This document shows, piece by piece, positions 1-9,741 of a DNA stretch of 64,000 nt. The translations under genes were made by a program, and so were the position numbers. Numbering within the stretch: position 1 is the stretch's first letter; every line of letters starts with the position of its first letter. The stretch covers positions 325,548 through 389,547 of the forward strand of contig NZ_JANIAC010000001.1 in assembly GCF_024723255.1 (NCBI RefSeq). Direction: 5' to 3'. A model generated the notes under the pieces. That model saw nothing but the letters and a program-made list of their open reading frames with translations. It did no database searches and was not told the DNA's origin. This DNA is from Aestuariibaculum sp. M13 (GTDB lineage Bacteria; Bacteroidota; Bacteroidia; Flavobacteriales; Flavobacteriaceae).

Positions 1-101
1 ACTGCCCCAAAAGCTCTATCTGTCGAAGTTTATTGCTAGACCGGGCTCTCTTTTGTTAACTTGAACTCAAATAAATCCAAAACATATATTTTCTTTTCTT
101 T

Positions 102-1667
102 ATGAAAATCATCACTTTATTTATCAGTCTACTTACATTTTTAAGTGTCATTCCATTTAAAGAATCACCTAAAAAATATAAACAACCGAATATCATTTAT
201 GTTTTAGCTGACGATTTAGGCTATGGTGATCTTTCTGTCTATAACAAAAACAGCAAAATACAAACCCCACATCTCGACCAATTAGCAACCGATGGATTAA
301 TGTTTACCGATGCTCATACTTCATCAGCCGTTTGTACGCCTACACGATATGGCATCATTACCGGCCGATATAACTGGCGTAGTAAATTAAAATCAGGAGT
401 GCTTACCGGCAATTCAAAAGCTTTAATTTCACCTGACAGAACTACCGTTGCATCCATGCTTAAACAGCAAGGTTATCATACCGCTTTTATTGGTAAATGG
501 CATTTAGGCTGGGACTGGAGTCTTAAAGATAAAAACGCACCTGAAAAAAAAGGTTGGAACCCAAAAGATTTCGATAATATCGATTTTTCTAAGCCGATAC
601 AAAATGGCCCGAAAGAACTTGGTTTCGACTACTCCTATGGGCATAGCGGCTCTCTGGACATGGCACCATATGTGTATGTTGAAAATGGCATGCCTACTCA
701 GGTTCCCGATACAGTTTCCGCAAGAGGTGGTAAATTTCATTGGTGGCGAAAAGGGCCAACCGCAAGAGACTTTATTCATGAAGATGTAACCCCTAATTTC
801 TTTAGAAAGTCGTTTAAACATATTGAAAAGCAAGCAAAAACAGACCAACCGTTTTTCTTATATCTGGCACTACCATCGCCCCACACCCCTATTTTACCTA
901 CCGAAGAATGGCAGGGTAAAAGTAATTTGAACCCTTACGGTGATTTTGTTATGATGGTTGATGATTATATGGGACAACTCATAAAAGCTATAAAAGACGC
1001 CGGCATTGAAGACAACACCCTGGTAATTTTTACAAGCGACAATGGTTGCTCTCCTGCAGCGGATATTAAAGGATTGGAAGAATTAGGTCATTATCCAAGT
1101 GACAAGTACCGTGGTCATAAAGCTGATATTTTTGAAGGCGGTCACCGTGTTCCTTTTATTGTTAAATGGCCGGATTATATTAAGAAAGGCATGGTATCTA
1201 ACGATATTATCTGTACTACCGATTTCATGGCTACTGCTGCCGATATTACAAACTACAAATTATCAGATAGCGAAGGTGAAGACAGCTACAGCATGTTGTC
1301 TCTATTTAAAAAACCAAATCCTAAAAAACCAACACGTGAAGCTACAGTCCATCATTCTATTAATGGAAGTTTTGCCATCAGACAAGGCGACTGGAAATTA
1401 ACGATGTGTCCAGGATCTGGAGGGTGGAGTTATCCTAAACCAGGCAATAAAGAAGTTATTGAAACCTTACCAAATGTTCAGCTATACAACCTAAAAACTG
1501 ACCCTGGAGAAACAACGAATTTAGAAGCCAAATATCCTGAAAAAGTTAAAGCGTTAAAAGCCCTGTTAATCAAGTATATTGAAGAAGGCAGAAGTACACC
1601 TGGAATACCACAAAACAATGATAAAATTGATTTTACTTGGAAACAAATCGATTTTGCAAACCAATAA
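102..1667 (+). CDS. Secreted formylglycine-dependent sulfatase (arylsulfatase A-like)
   Basis: Hydrolyses sulfate esters, probably on sulfated sugars; the exact substrate cannot be read from the sequence. A hydrophobic N-terminal segment of about 18 residues looks like a signal peptide, so it should act in the periplasm or outside. The type I sulfatase signature C-x-P-x-R is at residues 78-82 (Cys78 is the residue converted to formylglycine). Metal and sulfate ligands are recognisable: LADDLGYGD at 35-43, GKWHLG at 131-136, SPHTP at 259-263 and TSDNG at 311-315. At 521 aa it is full length. It needs a formylglycine-generating enzyme, which is not in this window. The ATG is chosen because it sits directly before the signal peptide. 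The gene is followed after 37 bp by a small membrane protein gene. Family assignment is firm; substrate is unknown. Confidence 0.95.
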   Translation: MKIITLFISLLTFLSVIPFKESPKKYKQPNIIYVLADDLGYGDLSVYNKNSKIQTPHLDQLATDGLMFTDAHTSSAVCTPTRYGIITGRYNWRSKLKSGVLTGNSKALISPDRTTVASMLKQQGYHTAFIGKWHLGWDWSLKDKNAPEKKGWNPKDFDNIDFSKPIQNGPKELGFDYSYGHSGSLDMAPYVYVENGMPTQVPDTVSARGGKFHWWRKGPTARDFIHEDVTPNFFRKSFKHIEKQAKTDQPFFLYLALPSPHTPILPTEEWQGKSNLNPYGDFVMMVDDYMGQLIKAIKDAGIEDNTLVIFTSDNGCSPAADIKGLEELGHYPSDKYRGHKADIFEGGHRVPFIVKWPDYIKKGMVSNDIICTTDFMATAADITNYKLSDSEGEDSYSMLSLFKKPNPKKPTREATVHHSINGSFAIRQGDWKLTMCPGSGGWSYPKPGNKEVIETLPNVQLYNLKTDPGETTNLEAKYPEKVKALKALLIKYIEEGRSTPGIPQNNDKIDFTWKQIDFANQ

Positions 1668-1704
1668 ACGTTTTCTTTTTTATGTATTAGAGCACATATT
1701 TGAA

Positions 1705-1980
1705 ATGAACAAAACCTACAAAGTCCTAAAATATTTTCTTTATACCATCAGTTTATTATTTACCATATACTCTATAATAACTGATGGTATTGGCGGTAGC
1801 CATACACCTCCTCTAGGGTTTGTAATCCCAGTACTAATCATTTTAACTTCCTTATTTTTTATAGTCATGGACTTTCTTTTCAGAAAAAGACTAAAAAACT
1901 ATCAATCGCATCTCAGTATAAACATTGCGGCCATTTCTATTAATTTGTTAATTATAGTTTCCATACTTGCTGTTGTTTAA
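1705..1980 (+). CDS. Small hydrophobic membrane protein, unknown function
   Basis: 91 aa if started at the ATG at 1705 (MNKTYKVLKYFLYTISLLF). The open frame runs back to 1579 inside the sulfatase gene, but that part overlaps the sulfatase in another frame and is ignored here. Three hydrophobic segments are visible, at about residues 8-25, 38-56 and 68-90, separated by short polar stretches (FRKRLKNYQSHLS between the second and third). I recognise no family. It lies 37 bp downstream of the sulfatase on the same strand and may be co-transcribed with it. Function is not predicted. Confidence 0.6.
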   Translation: MNKTYKVLKYFLYTISLLFTIYSIITDGIGGSHTPPLGFVIPVLIILTSLFFIVMDFLFRKRLKNYQSHLSINIAAISINLLIIVSILAVV

Positions 1981-2136
1981 TATTCAAAAGCACATACCAA
2001 CTCATATACACCCTAAAACGAATACACTTCACTTAAACCTAACCTAACTACCTCAAATACAATATCAAAAATAAATAAAACCGACTTAATTTTCGTAAAT
2101 TAACTTCATGATTACTTTTATAAAACTTAACAAATC

Positions 2137-3879
2137 ATGAAAAAACTTTTCACTATTCTATTTGTCCCACTACTACTAGTATCATGTAAAGAAAAACAAC
2201 AAAAAGTAACGCCAGTTGCCGAACCCTACCAATTAAGACAGACCATTTTTTTTGGTGGTGATATTTTAACAATGGAAGGAGATTCTCCTGCTTATGCTGA
2301 AGCTGTTGTAGAACGCGAAGGAAAAATTGTTTTCGTAGGTTCGAAAAATGAAGCTTTAAAAACCTACCAAGGTAAAGCTTCAGAAGTGAATTTAATGGGT
2401 AAAACTATGGTACCCGCATTTTTAGACGGACATGGTCATTTTTACAATGTAGGGTTCACAGCACTTGCAGCAAATGTATTACCTCCTCCTGATGGATCAG
2501 GAAAAGATTTCGAAAGCATTGTTCAAACACTAAAAACTTACCAAAACACAGAGGATGGTAAGTATATGTTATCTAAATTAGGCTGGATTATTGGTAACGG
2601 TTATGATGATTCCCAGTTAGCTGAAAAAGACCATCCTAAAGCAACCGATTTAGATAAAGTTAGCACAGATATACCTGTTCTTATCATTCACCAATCAGGA
2701 CATTTAGCATCGATTAATACCAAAGGATTAGAATTAATGAATTACAATCCTAGCACTCCAAATCCTGAGGGCGGTGTAATTCGAAAGGATAACCAGGGAA
2801 ATCCTAATGGTGTTTTAGAAGAAGCTGCTTTTTTCAAAGTTTTAATTCCTCTATTAGGCAAAATGGATGATGAAATGGCGGCTAAATGTATCAAAAAAGG
2901 ACAAGATGAGTATGCTAAAAAAGGATATCTTACTGCACAGGACGGACGGACAACAAAGGAACAGTTAGCCGCATTAAGAAAAGCTGCAACCAATGAAGCT
3001 TATTATATGGATGTAGTAGCCTATCCAGATATTACTCTGGGCACAGACTATATTTCAGAGGGGGAATACGCACCAAACCACAGATACAAAAACAAATTTA
3101 GAGTAGGTGGTGTTAAACTAACATTGGACGGTTCTCCTCAAGGCAAAACGGCATGGCTTACCAAATGCTACCATGTTAACCCTGAAGGCAGAACAGGTTG
3201 TTACGAAGGCTACCCCATTATGGATGATGATAAAGCTATCAATTATGTCAAAACAGCTTTCAACAACAAATGGCAGATACTATGTCATAGCAACGGAGAT
3301 GCAGCCATAGACCAATACATTAAGGCTGTTGATGCTGCTGAAAAAGAGTTTGGATACCCAGACCATAGAACCGTGCTTATCCATGGACAAACATTGCGTA
3401 AAGATCAAATTCCTGAATTGGTAAGATTAAATATTATGCCTTCTCTTTTCCCTATGCATACCTTTTACTGGGGAGACTGGCATGTAGAATCGGTTTTAGG
3501 AGAACCCAGAGCCGATTACATTTCACCATGTCGCGATGCTATCGATGCCGGTTTAAAAATCACATCTCACCACGATGCCCCAGTAACGTTTCCTAATTCT
3601 ATGCGTGTTTTAGATGCTACGGTAAACCGAATTACCAGAAGCGGAGAAATATTAGGACCAGACCAAAGAATTTCTGCCTACGAAGGGTTAAAAACTTTAA
3701 CCGATTGGGCAGCTTATCAATATTTTGAAGAAAACAACAAAGGAACCATTACAGAAGGCAAGCTTGCCGATTTTGTAATTCTGGATAAAAATCCTCTAAA
3801 AATAGATCCTTTAGAAATTAACACCATTCAAGTTTTAGAATCTATTAAAGAAGGACAAACGGTATTCAAAGCAAAATAG
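2137..3879 (+). CDS. Amidohydrolase family 3 lipoprotein (YtcJ-like)
   Basis: Metal-dependent hydrolase of the amidohydrolase superfamily, 580 aa. The N-terminus is a lipoprotein signal with lipobox LVSC and Cys17 as the lipid-modified residue, so the enzyme is anchored in a membrane. After a small beta domain, metal-binding HGH is at residues 99-101 (AFLDGHGHF). The family-typical TLDGSPQG is at 329-336, HSNGD at 384-388, LIHGQ at 414-418 and SHHDAPV at 477-483. The C-terminal ADFVILDKNPL is the usual closing strand of amidohydrolases. Relatives act on amides, formamides or cyclic amides; the substrate here cannot be deduced. It is followed after 18 bp by the esterase gene, so the two probably share a transcript. 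The ATG is the only one upstream of the lipobox. Confidence 0.9.
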   Translation: MKKLFTILFVPLLLVSCKEKQQKVTPVAEPYQLRQTIFFGGDILTMEGDSPAYAEAVVEREGKIVFVGSKNEALKTYQGKASEVNLMGKTMVPAFLDGHGHFYNVGFTALAANVLPPPDGSGKDFESIVQTLKTYQNTEDGKYMLSKLGWIIGNGYDDSQLAEKDHPKATDLDKVSTDIPVLIIHQSGHLASINTKGLELMNYNPSTPNPEGGVIRKDNQGNPNGVLEEAAFFKVLIPLLGKMDDEMAAKCIKKGQDEYAKKGYLTAQDGRTTKEQLAALRKAATNEAYYMDVVAYPDITLGTDYISEGEYAPNHRYKNKFRVGGVKLTLDGSPQGKTAWLTKCYHVNPEGRTGCYEGYPIMDDDKAINYVKTAFNNKWQILCHSNGDAAIDQYIKAVDAAEKEFGYPDHRTVLIHGQTLRKDQIPELVRLNIMPSLFPMHTFYWGDWHVESVLGEPRADYISPCRDAIDAGLKITSHHDAPVTFPNSMRVLDATVNRITRSGEILGPDQRISAYEGLKTLTDWAAYQYFEENNKGTITEGKLADFVILDKNPLKIDPLEINTIQVLESIKEGQTVFKAK

Positions 3880-3897
3880 GACAAATATTAAACACTA

Positions 3898-4755
3898 ATG
3901 AAACAAATAAAACACATCACGCTTTTTAGTTCGTTTTGTTTATTGCTCATTTTATGTTCTTGTAAAAGACATTTATACGATTTCAATTATCAACATGATA
4001 GTTTAAATAGAACCTATCAACTATATATTCCATCTAACTTATCTGAAAATGCGCCATTAGTTTTTGTGCTTCATGCATATGGTAGGTTTGCTAAAGGTCA
4101 TCTTGAAAGTTTAGAACTGGATTCTATTGCTGAAAAAAATAATTTTATAATTTGTTACCCACAGGGGACGTTAGATATAAATACAGGAAAACCTTATTGG
4201 AACAGTGAATTACCTGCAAGTGATATTGATGATATAGGCTTCTTGACAAATCTTGCAAAACATATTCAAAATAAATATAAGTTAAACCCTGGTAGAACCT
4301 TCGTTTGTGGTATTTCAAATGGAGGATTTATGAGCTATACTTTAGTTCGAGAATCTCCTGACGTCTTTAAAGCCATGGCATCGGTTACAGGAACAATGAC
4401 AGGAATAACGTGGAAAAAAAGATTTATTTCACCTCAGCCCGTACCTGTATTACAAATTTCTGGATTAGCCGATAAATCAGTTCCAATTGATGGTACTATG
4501 TCTGAACAATGGGGATGGGGTGGCGCTCCACACATGGATAAGGTTATAGACTATTGGGTGAAATTGAACAACTGCAGTTCTGTAGATACCATAAAAAGCC
4601 CAAGTAATATTCATGCATATCATTTTAAATACTGTGACGACAACAATCTTATATGGTATTATAAATTAGAAGGTTTCGGACATGATATGCCCACAAAGGG
4701 AAATTCAGGATTAAACTCAAACGAATTGATTTGGGAATTTTTTAGTCAACTTTAA
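3898..4755 (+). CDS. Secreted alpha/beta-hydrolase, PHB depolymerase/feruloyl esterase-like (CE1/LpqC family), lipoprotein
   Basis: Serine esterase of 285 aa. The signal sequence ends in LILCSC; Cys22 is the likely lipidated residue. The nucleophile elbow GISNGG is at 138-143 with Ser140; Asp192 (SGLADKSVP) and His262 (EGFGHDMP) complete a plausible catalytic triad. VFVLHAYG (about 55-62) is the oxyanion-hole strand, and YPQG at 87-90 is characteristic of LpqC/PHB-depolymerase-like esterases. Such enzymes remove feruloyl or acetyl groups from plant or algal polysaccharides or cleave polyesters. With the sulfatase upstream this suggests scavenging of decorated glycans, which is inference. Gap to the amidohydrolase is 18 bp. 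The 184 bp after it holds nothing I recognise. Confidence 0.85.
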   Translation: MKQIKHITLFSSFCLLLILCSCKRHLYDFNYQHDSLNRTYQLYIPSNLSENAPLVFVLHAYGRFAKGHLESLELDSIAEKNNFIICYPQGTLDINTGKPYWNSELPASDIDDIGFLTNLAKHIQNKYKLNPGRTFVCGISNGGFMSYTLVRESPDVFKAMASVTGTMTGITWKKRFISPQPVPVLQISGLADKSVPIDGTMSEQWGWGGAPHMDKVIDYWVKLNNCSSVDTIKSPSNIHAYHFKYCDDNNLIWYYKLEGFGHDMPTKGNSGLNSNELIWEFFSQL

Positions 4756-4939
4756 AGGTTCGAATAAAATTAGAAATCTCAAAATATTCAAAATTAAAAG
4801 GTTAACTAATACAACACTTTTAAAAACATATTCTCATCAAATATCTTCCAACAAACTTGTGTGATTAATCGACTTCCTCAGTAATATTTCTTAAATTTAT
4901 TAGTCCTTAATAACTGGTAATCAACTAATAGATTCTAAC

Positions 4940-7912
4940 ATGAAAAAATGGATTAAACGCATTTCTATAGCACTATTAAGTATTGTTTTATTGGTTTTCC
5001 TTGTTATTGCCATTGTGCTTAATGTAATTGTCACTCCTGAAAAAGTTACTCCAAAAGCCCTTGAACTTCTTAATCAGGATTTATTGGGTAAGGTAGATTG
5101 CGAGCGTATCGAACTCACCTATTTTTCCAGTTTCCCAAAATTCTCGTTGCAACTTACCAATGGCGCACTGTTGCCCAACAAGGACTTTTACAAACAGGAC
5201 ACCTTAATCAGTTTTAAAAAAGCCAAAGTAAACCTAAGTGTCATTGGGCTTATAAAAAAAAGTAAAGGAGCTGTACATAGTATTGAACTAAATAGTCCTA
5301 AACTTTTCTTTTATGTGGATTCCTTAGGAAATTCAAACTGGAATAACCTGGCGAAAACAGCACCAGACACGACAACCACTAAAAAAGAAAAAAAAACGAT
5401 TAAGGCTTCGGAAATTTATATCCCAAAAATAATAATTACAAACGCCGAAGCTCATGCTGTCGATGGTCTGTCGAAACTGAATTACGCGGTTGAAAACCTC
5501 AACTTATCCATTAAATCGAAAACCACAAATACGAGCATAAAACTAAATATTGAAAAAAACAGTGACAGGATTAGTCTGTTAAAAACAGGAAAACGTCCTT
5601 ACAATCTGGATCATGTTTCGGTAACATCTAATCTTGAACTTACATTCGCCGACACATTACTTACTGTTAAAAATAGCAACGTGTCTATTAACGATGTGCA
5701 TTTTGAAAACAAAGGTTATGTCCAGCTGTTCCCGCATCACAAAAAAATTAAAGTTAATATAGACAGTGAACTTTCAACCCGGTCTTTAAAAAATATTGCC
5801 AACACTATCCCTCCTCGCTTTTTAAGTCAGGATGGCTTAAAAGCTAAAGGTGCTATTAACCTGAAAACACACATAGAAGGCATTTACAGCAAAGACAGTT
5901 TTCCTGTCGTGAACAGCTATTTTAAAATAGATAACGGTTCAATAGCTTATAAAAACTTTAAGGGTGAAATTGAAGATATGAATGCTGATATACATACTTA
6001 CATTAATTTAAATAGTCCAGAAGAATCCTTTTCCGAAATTAAAACATTTAACATTTTGGGAACTGGTATAAATATGGATATATCGGGCGACATCAAGCAA
6101 CTTACAAAACATCCCATCGTCAATATTCAATCTATAGCAGATATTGATTTTAATACTATAACTAACAACTTCCCTGTTCATCCTTCTGTAACCCTAAAAG
6201 GCTCTATTCACTCAAATTTATTAGCAGATTTCAACAGCGCCGACTTAGAAGATTTTCATTTTAATAAAGTTAATTTAGATGCTATTTTTCAGGTTAAAGA
6301 CCTACTTATAAGTTCACAAAAAGATTCAGCCGTTGTAAGTTCTAAGAATATCAACTTTAAAATTCATAAAGGTGAAGATAACGCTAAATCACTTACATCA
6401 ACTTTAGTGGTTAACAATACTGTAGCAAAGTATAAACAATGGTTAGATACCAGTATGAAACAAGTTAACATCGATTTTAAAGCCGATGATAAACCTACTA
6501 CTCTACCGCAGTTTAAAGCCGATATTAAATTTCAGAATTTTGAAATGCAAGCCACCGATTCCATTTACAGCTATATTAAAACCCTTAAAATGAATGCTGA
6601 ATTCGTCCCAAAATCCGAAAGCCTTTCAGCACATATGACCTCAGAAATTGAAACCGACAGTGTAACCTTATCACAAAAAACAGCCTTTGTAACCATAATG
6701 GGTGCACAAACCCAATTGAAGGTTAGTAAAACTCCGACCAATCTTTGGGAACCCTCTGGAAACGTATCGTTTAAAAGTATTTATGCCCATGCACCAGAGT
6801 ACGTTTATAACCTAAAAACCTCACAATCGGGGATTGCTTTTGTGAATGACGACATTACCCTAAACCGCACAAAAATTAATTTTGGAGATACCGATATGAC
6901 CCTTACAGGGGAATTAAAACACGCCAGAGGTTTTCAAAATGGCGAATTGGTAACAGCAAATCTAAAGGTAGAATCAAACTTTACCGACGCTAACCAACTT
7001 ATGCTGGCCTTAGCGCCACCTGAAACAGGAGAAATTGTAACAGCTAAAAATGAAGTTGTAATAGACTCTGTAAAAGCAGCCAGTGCAACGGGTAAACGTA
7101 TTTTTAGAATACCTAAACAGTGTGATTTTAAATTTTCGACCTATGTAAAAGCCTTCAGAATGGGTTTTATTAATATGAATGATATTCAGGGGGAAATGAC
7201 CGTGAAAGATGGCGTTGTAAATATGAATAGTATCAAACTAACGACCCTTTCAGCCAATATGGATGCCTACATGAAATACAATCCACAAAGTAATACCGAG
7301 GCGAGTTTAGACTTCAGATTTTATATTAGTCAGATTGATATGAATCAGATTAACGATGTCGTTCCGGTAATGGATACGCTATTCCCGGCCATTAAATCAT
7401 TTGAGGGCAAAGCCGATTTCAGAATAAAAGGCAATGTCCTTTTAAATGAAAATTTGGACTTTAAACTTCCTACTTTACGCGGAGTTGCCGCACTAAAAGC
7501 CCGAAATATTATGGTGGTAAACGACCCGGCATTTAACGATGTGGCTAAAGCCATAAGTTTTAAACCTAAACAGAAAAATCCTGTAAAAACCTTTGATGTA
7601 GAGATTGAGTTTAAAGAAGGTGAAGTAGATATTCTTCCGGCGCTATTGGAAGTGGATAAATACCGGATTGCTTTGGGTGGTGTGCAACGTCTGGATATGA
7701 GCTACGAGTACCACGTTTCGGTACTCAAGTCCCCCATCCCTATTAAAATGGGTGTTGATATTAGTGGAAGCAATTTTTCTGAACATCATATAAAATTAGT
7801 AAAAGCCAAATACAAATATTATTTTACCGATAAAGAACGCTTAATAAAAAAAGCAGATGCTTCGGTATTTGAGGATAAGGAACGTATTTTAAAATCGCTG
7901 GATTTCAACTAA
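4940..7912 (+). CDS. AsmA-family protein, inner-membrane anchored
   Basis: 990 aa. One N-terminal transmembrane helix (about residues 8-30) is followed by a very long region rich in beta strands with repeated short Asn/Lys/Asp-rich segments. This is the AsmA/TamB/YhdP-like layout of periplasmic bridge proteins thought to move phospholipids between the membranes or to affect outer-membrane assembly. The N-terminal pattern (VTPKALELLNQDLLGKVDCE then FPKFSLQL) matches the AsmA N-terminal domain, and the C-terminal third (about 740-960) resembles the AsmA-like C-terminal domain. No catalytic motif is visible. A 184-bp gap separates it from the esterase, so it probably has its own promoter; the YdeI-like gene follows after 9 bp. 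Family placement is good; the cellular role is inferred from relatives. Confidence 0.85.
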   Translation: MKKWIKRISIALLSIVLLVFLVIAIVLNVIVTPEKVTPKALELLNQDLLGKVDCERIELTYFSSFPKFSLQLTNGALLPNKDFYKQDTLISFKKAKVNLSVIGLIKKSKGAVHSIELNSPKLFFYVDSLGNSNWNNLAKTAPDTTTTKKEKKTIKASEIYIPKIIITNAEAHAVDGLSKLNYAVENLNLSIKSKTTNTSIKLNIEKNSDRISLLKTGKRPYNLDHVSVTSNLELTFADTLLTVKNSNVSINDVHFENKGYVQLFPHHKKIKVNIDSELSTRSLKNIANTIPPRFLSQDGLKAKGAINLKTHIEGIYSKDSFPVVNSYFKIDNGSIAYKNFKGEIEDMNADIHTYINLNSPEESFSEIKTFNILGTGINMDISGDIKQLTKHPIVNIQSIADIDFNTITNNFPVHPSVTLKGSIHSNLLADFNSADLEDFHFNKVNLDAIFQVKDLLISSQKDSAVVSSKNINFKIHKGEDNAKSLTSTLVVNNTVAKYKQWLDTSMKQVNIDFKADDKPTTLPQFKADIKFQNFEMQATDSIYSYIKTLKMNAEFVPKSESLSAHMTSEIETDSVTLSQKTAFVTIMGAQTQLKVSKTPTNLWEPSGNVSFKSIYAHAPEYVYNLKTSQSGIAFVNDDITLNRTKINFGDTDMTLTGELKHARGFQNGELVTANLKVESNFTDANQLMLALAPPETGEIVTAKNEVVIDSVKAASATGKRIFRIPKQCDFKFSTYVKAFRMGFINMNDIQGEMTVKDGVVNMNSIKLTTLSANMDAYMKYNPQSNTEASLDFRFYISQIDMNQINDVVPVMDTLFPAIKSFEGKADFRIKGNVLLNENLDFKLPTLRGVAALKARNIMVVNDPAFNDVAKAISFKPKQKNPVKTFDVEIEFKEGEVDILPALLEVDKYRIALGGVQRLDMSYEYHVSVLKSPIPIKMGVDISGSNFSEHHIKLVKAKYKYYFTDKERLIKKADASVFEDKERILKSLDFN

Positions 7913-7921
7913 ACAACTATT

Positions 7922-8515
7922 ATGAATAAAATTACTTCGGTAGAAGAATACATAGAACGTCATACACATTTTGAACAGGAATTACAACTACTTCACAATA
8001 TTATCACTTCAACAGAACTGGAAGAAACTATAAAATGGAGTTCACCTGTTTACACCTTAAACGGAAAAAATGTGATTGGACTAGGCGCCTTCAAAAACCA
8101 TTTTGGCATCTGGTTTTTTAACGGTGTATTCTTAAAAGACGAACATCATGTTTTAGTGAATGCTCAGGAAGATAAAACCAAAGCATTACGGCAATTAATA
8201 TTTGAATCAAAAAACGACATCAATAAAAATCTTGTGTTAAGCTATATAAAAGAAGCCATAGAAAATCAGAAACTAGGGAAAGAACTAAAACCAAAAAGGC
8301 ACGCTAAAGAACTTAGCATGCCTATGGAATTAAAAGATTTGATAAGTAATAATACCGACTTTAAAGCCGGCTTCGCTTCACTTACCACATACAAACAACG
8401 CGAATATTGTGAATACATTAGTACTGCAAAACGGGAAATGACTAAACTGTCGCGCTTAGAAAAAATTATCCCTATGGTTTTGCAGGGTATAGGTCTCAAC
8501 GATAAATATCGTTAA
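7922..8515 (+). CDS. YdeI/OmpD-associated family protein with DUF1801 domain
   Basis: 197 aa. The N-terminal two thirds (about residues 15-120) match the DUF1801/YdhG-type fold: EETIKWSSPVYTLNGKNV, then GLGAFKNHFGIWFFNG. The C-terminal part (about 135-190) has the bacteriocin-protection YdeI pattern with LTTYKQREYCEYISTAKREMTKLSRLEKI. Soluble and cytoplasmic; biochemical role unknown. The start follows the AsmA stop by 9 bp, so they are likely co-transcribed. It is convergent with proA, whose stop is only 7 bp away. A short inverted repeat at 8498-8513 overlaps the stop codon but has no T-run, so I do not call a terminator. Confidence 0.85.
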   Translation: MNKITSVEEYIERHTHFEQELQLLHNIITSTELEETIKWSSPVYTLNGKNVIGLGAFKNHFGIWFFNGVFLKDEHHVLVNAQEDKTKALRQLIFESKNDINKNLVLSYIKEAIENQKLGKELKPKRHAKELSMPMELKDLISNNTDFKAGFASLTTYKQREYCEYISTAKREMTKLSRLEKIIPMVLQGIGLNDKYR

Positions 8516-8522
8516 GTCCTGA

Positions 8523-9722
8523 TTACACTCTTACATGGCCATCGCCATATACATAATATTTATTGGTCACCAGTTCTTTAAGTCCTAATGGACCACGGTG
8601 ATGTAATTTATCGGTACTGATAGCAAGTTCTGCTCCTGCTCCTAATTGTCCGCCATCGGTTAAACGAGTCGAGGCATTATGGTACACTGCTGCACAATCT
8701 ACCTGTTCCATAAACTGTTGTGCCGTAGTGGTATTTGTAGTCATAATGGTCGCAGAGTGCCCTCCTGAATAGGTATTAATTTGATTGATGGCTTCTTCAA
8801 GTGAAGCTACCGTTCCTATAAGACATTTCATCTCCAGAAACTCTTCATACCAAACTGATTCATTTTGAATCAAGATGTCTTCTTTTAATACCGTATGTGT
8901 TTCGGAATCGACTAAAACAGAAACTCCATTAGACTTCAATACAGCGTTTAGATCCTTTAGTTTAGCTTCATAATCAGCGATGTTTTTATTCACCACTATT
9001 TTATCTAAAGCATTACAGGCCGATATTTTATGGGTCTTGGCATTTAAAATCACTTTAATGACCTGTTGCCAGTTACTTTCGGTATCGACATAAAGGAAAT
9101 TATTCCCACGTCCACTCACTAATACTGCACACTTTGCATGATCTTTAACGAACTTAATTAAGCGTTCACCTCCACGAGGCACAATTAAATCTAAGGGCTC
9201 ACCAGGGTTCTTTAAGAACTCTTGTGTTTGCTCTCGATTCATAGTCAATAACTGAATATATTCCGTGTTTAGATCATTTTCAGCTAAGGCCTGATGCCAG
9301 AGTTCAACAATGGCTTTGTTACTGTTGATGGCCTCTTTACCTCCTTTCAGTAAAATTTTGTTATTGGCTTTAAATGCCAAAACAGTAGCTTCAACAGTCA
9401 CATCAGGACGCGATTCGTAAATAATCATAATCGTTCCGAAAGGTGCTGTTTTATTAATGATTTCTAAACCACTGTCTAATGTTTTACTTTCAATAACCTT
9501 CCCTACCGGATCCGCTTGTACATGCACTTCTTCAATAGCCTGAATCATGCCGTCAATTTTCTTTTCATTTAAAATTAAACGGTCGTACATGGCCTGATCT
9601 TCCTTATTAAAGGCTTCTATATCTTTTTTATTCGCTTCCAATATAGTATGGGCATTGGCTCTAATAAGCTTAACCATACTTACTAATACATCATTCTTTT
9701 TATCTTCTGATAATAATTTCAT
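8523..9722 (-). CDS. proA: Gamma-glutamyl phosphate reductase (glutamate-5-semialdehyde dehydrogenase)
   Basis: Second step of proline synthesis: NADPH-dependent reduction of glutamyl 5-phosphate to glutamate 5-semialdehyde, in the cytoplasm. 399 aa from the chosen ATG at 9722 (MKLLSEDKKN). The frame is open 15 codons further, but that would overlap proB, and the shorter form matches the usual length. Catalytic Cys236 lies in HKISACNALDKIV; YESRPDVTVEA (102-112) and VPRGGERL (181-188) are family signatures. It is last in the operon proC-proB-proA, 19 bp after proB, with the A/C-rich leader AAACAAAACAAAAACAGAC instead of a Shine-Dalgarno. Confidence 0.96.
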   Translation of the reverse strand: MKLLSEDKKNDVLVSMVKLIRANAHTILEANKKDIEAFNKEDQAMYDRLILNEKKIDGMIQAIEEVHVQADPVGKVIESKTLDSGLEIINKTAPFGTIMIIYESRPDVTVEATVLAFKANNKILLKGGKEAINSNKAIVELWHQALAENDLNTEYIQLLTMNREQTQEFLKNPGEPLDLIVPRGGERLIKFVKDHAKCAVLVSGRGNNFLYVDTESNWQQVIKVILNAKTHKISACNALDKIVVNKNIADYEAKLKDLNAVLKSNGVSVLVDSETHTVLKEDILIQNESVWYEEFLEMKCLIGTVASLEEAINQINTYSGGHSATIMTTNTTTAQQFMEQVDCAAVYHNASTRLTDGGQLGAGAELAISTDKLHHRGPLGLKELVTNKYYVYGDGHVRV

Positions 9723-9741
9723 CTGTCTGTTTTTGTTTTGT

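Noticed and set aside
1-39. Possible tail of an upstream gene (TAPKALSVEVYC then stop, + strand)
   Set aside because: Only 12 codons are visible and other frames are also open for a similar length; the edge does not allow a decision.
504-848. 114-codon minus-strand ORF inside the sulfatase gene
   Set aside because: Lies wholly within a clear sulfatase frame and has no family features; a shadow.
8498-8513. Inverted repeat AACGAT/ATCGTT at the ydeI-like stop as terminator
   Set aside because: Six-base stem, no T-run, overlaps the coding end; too weak.
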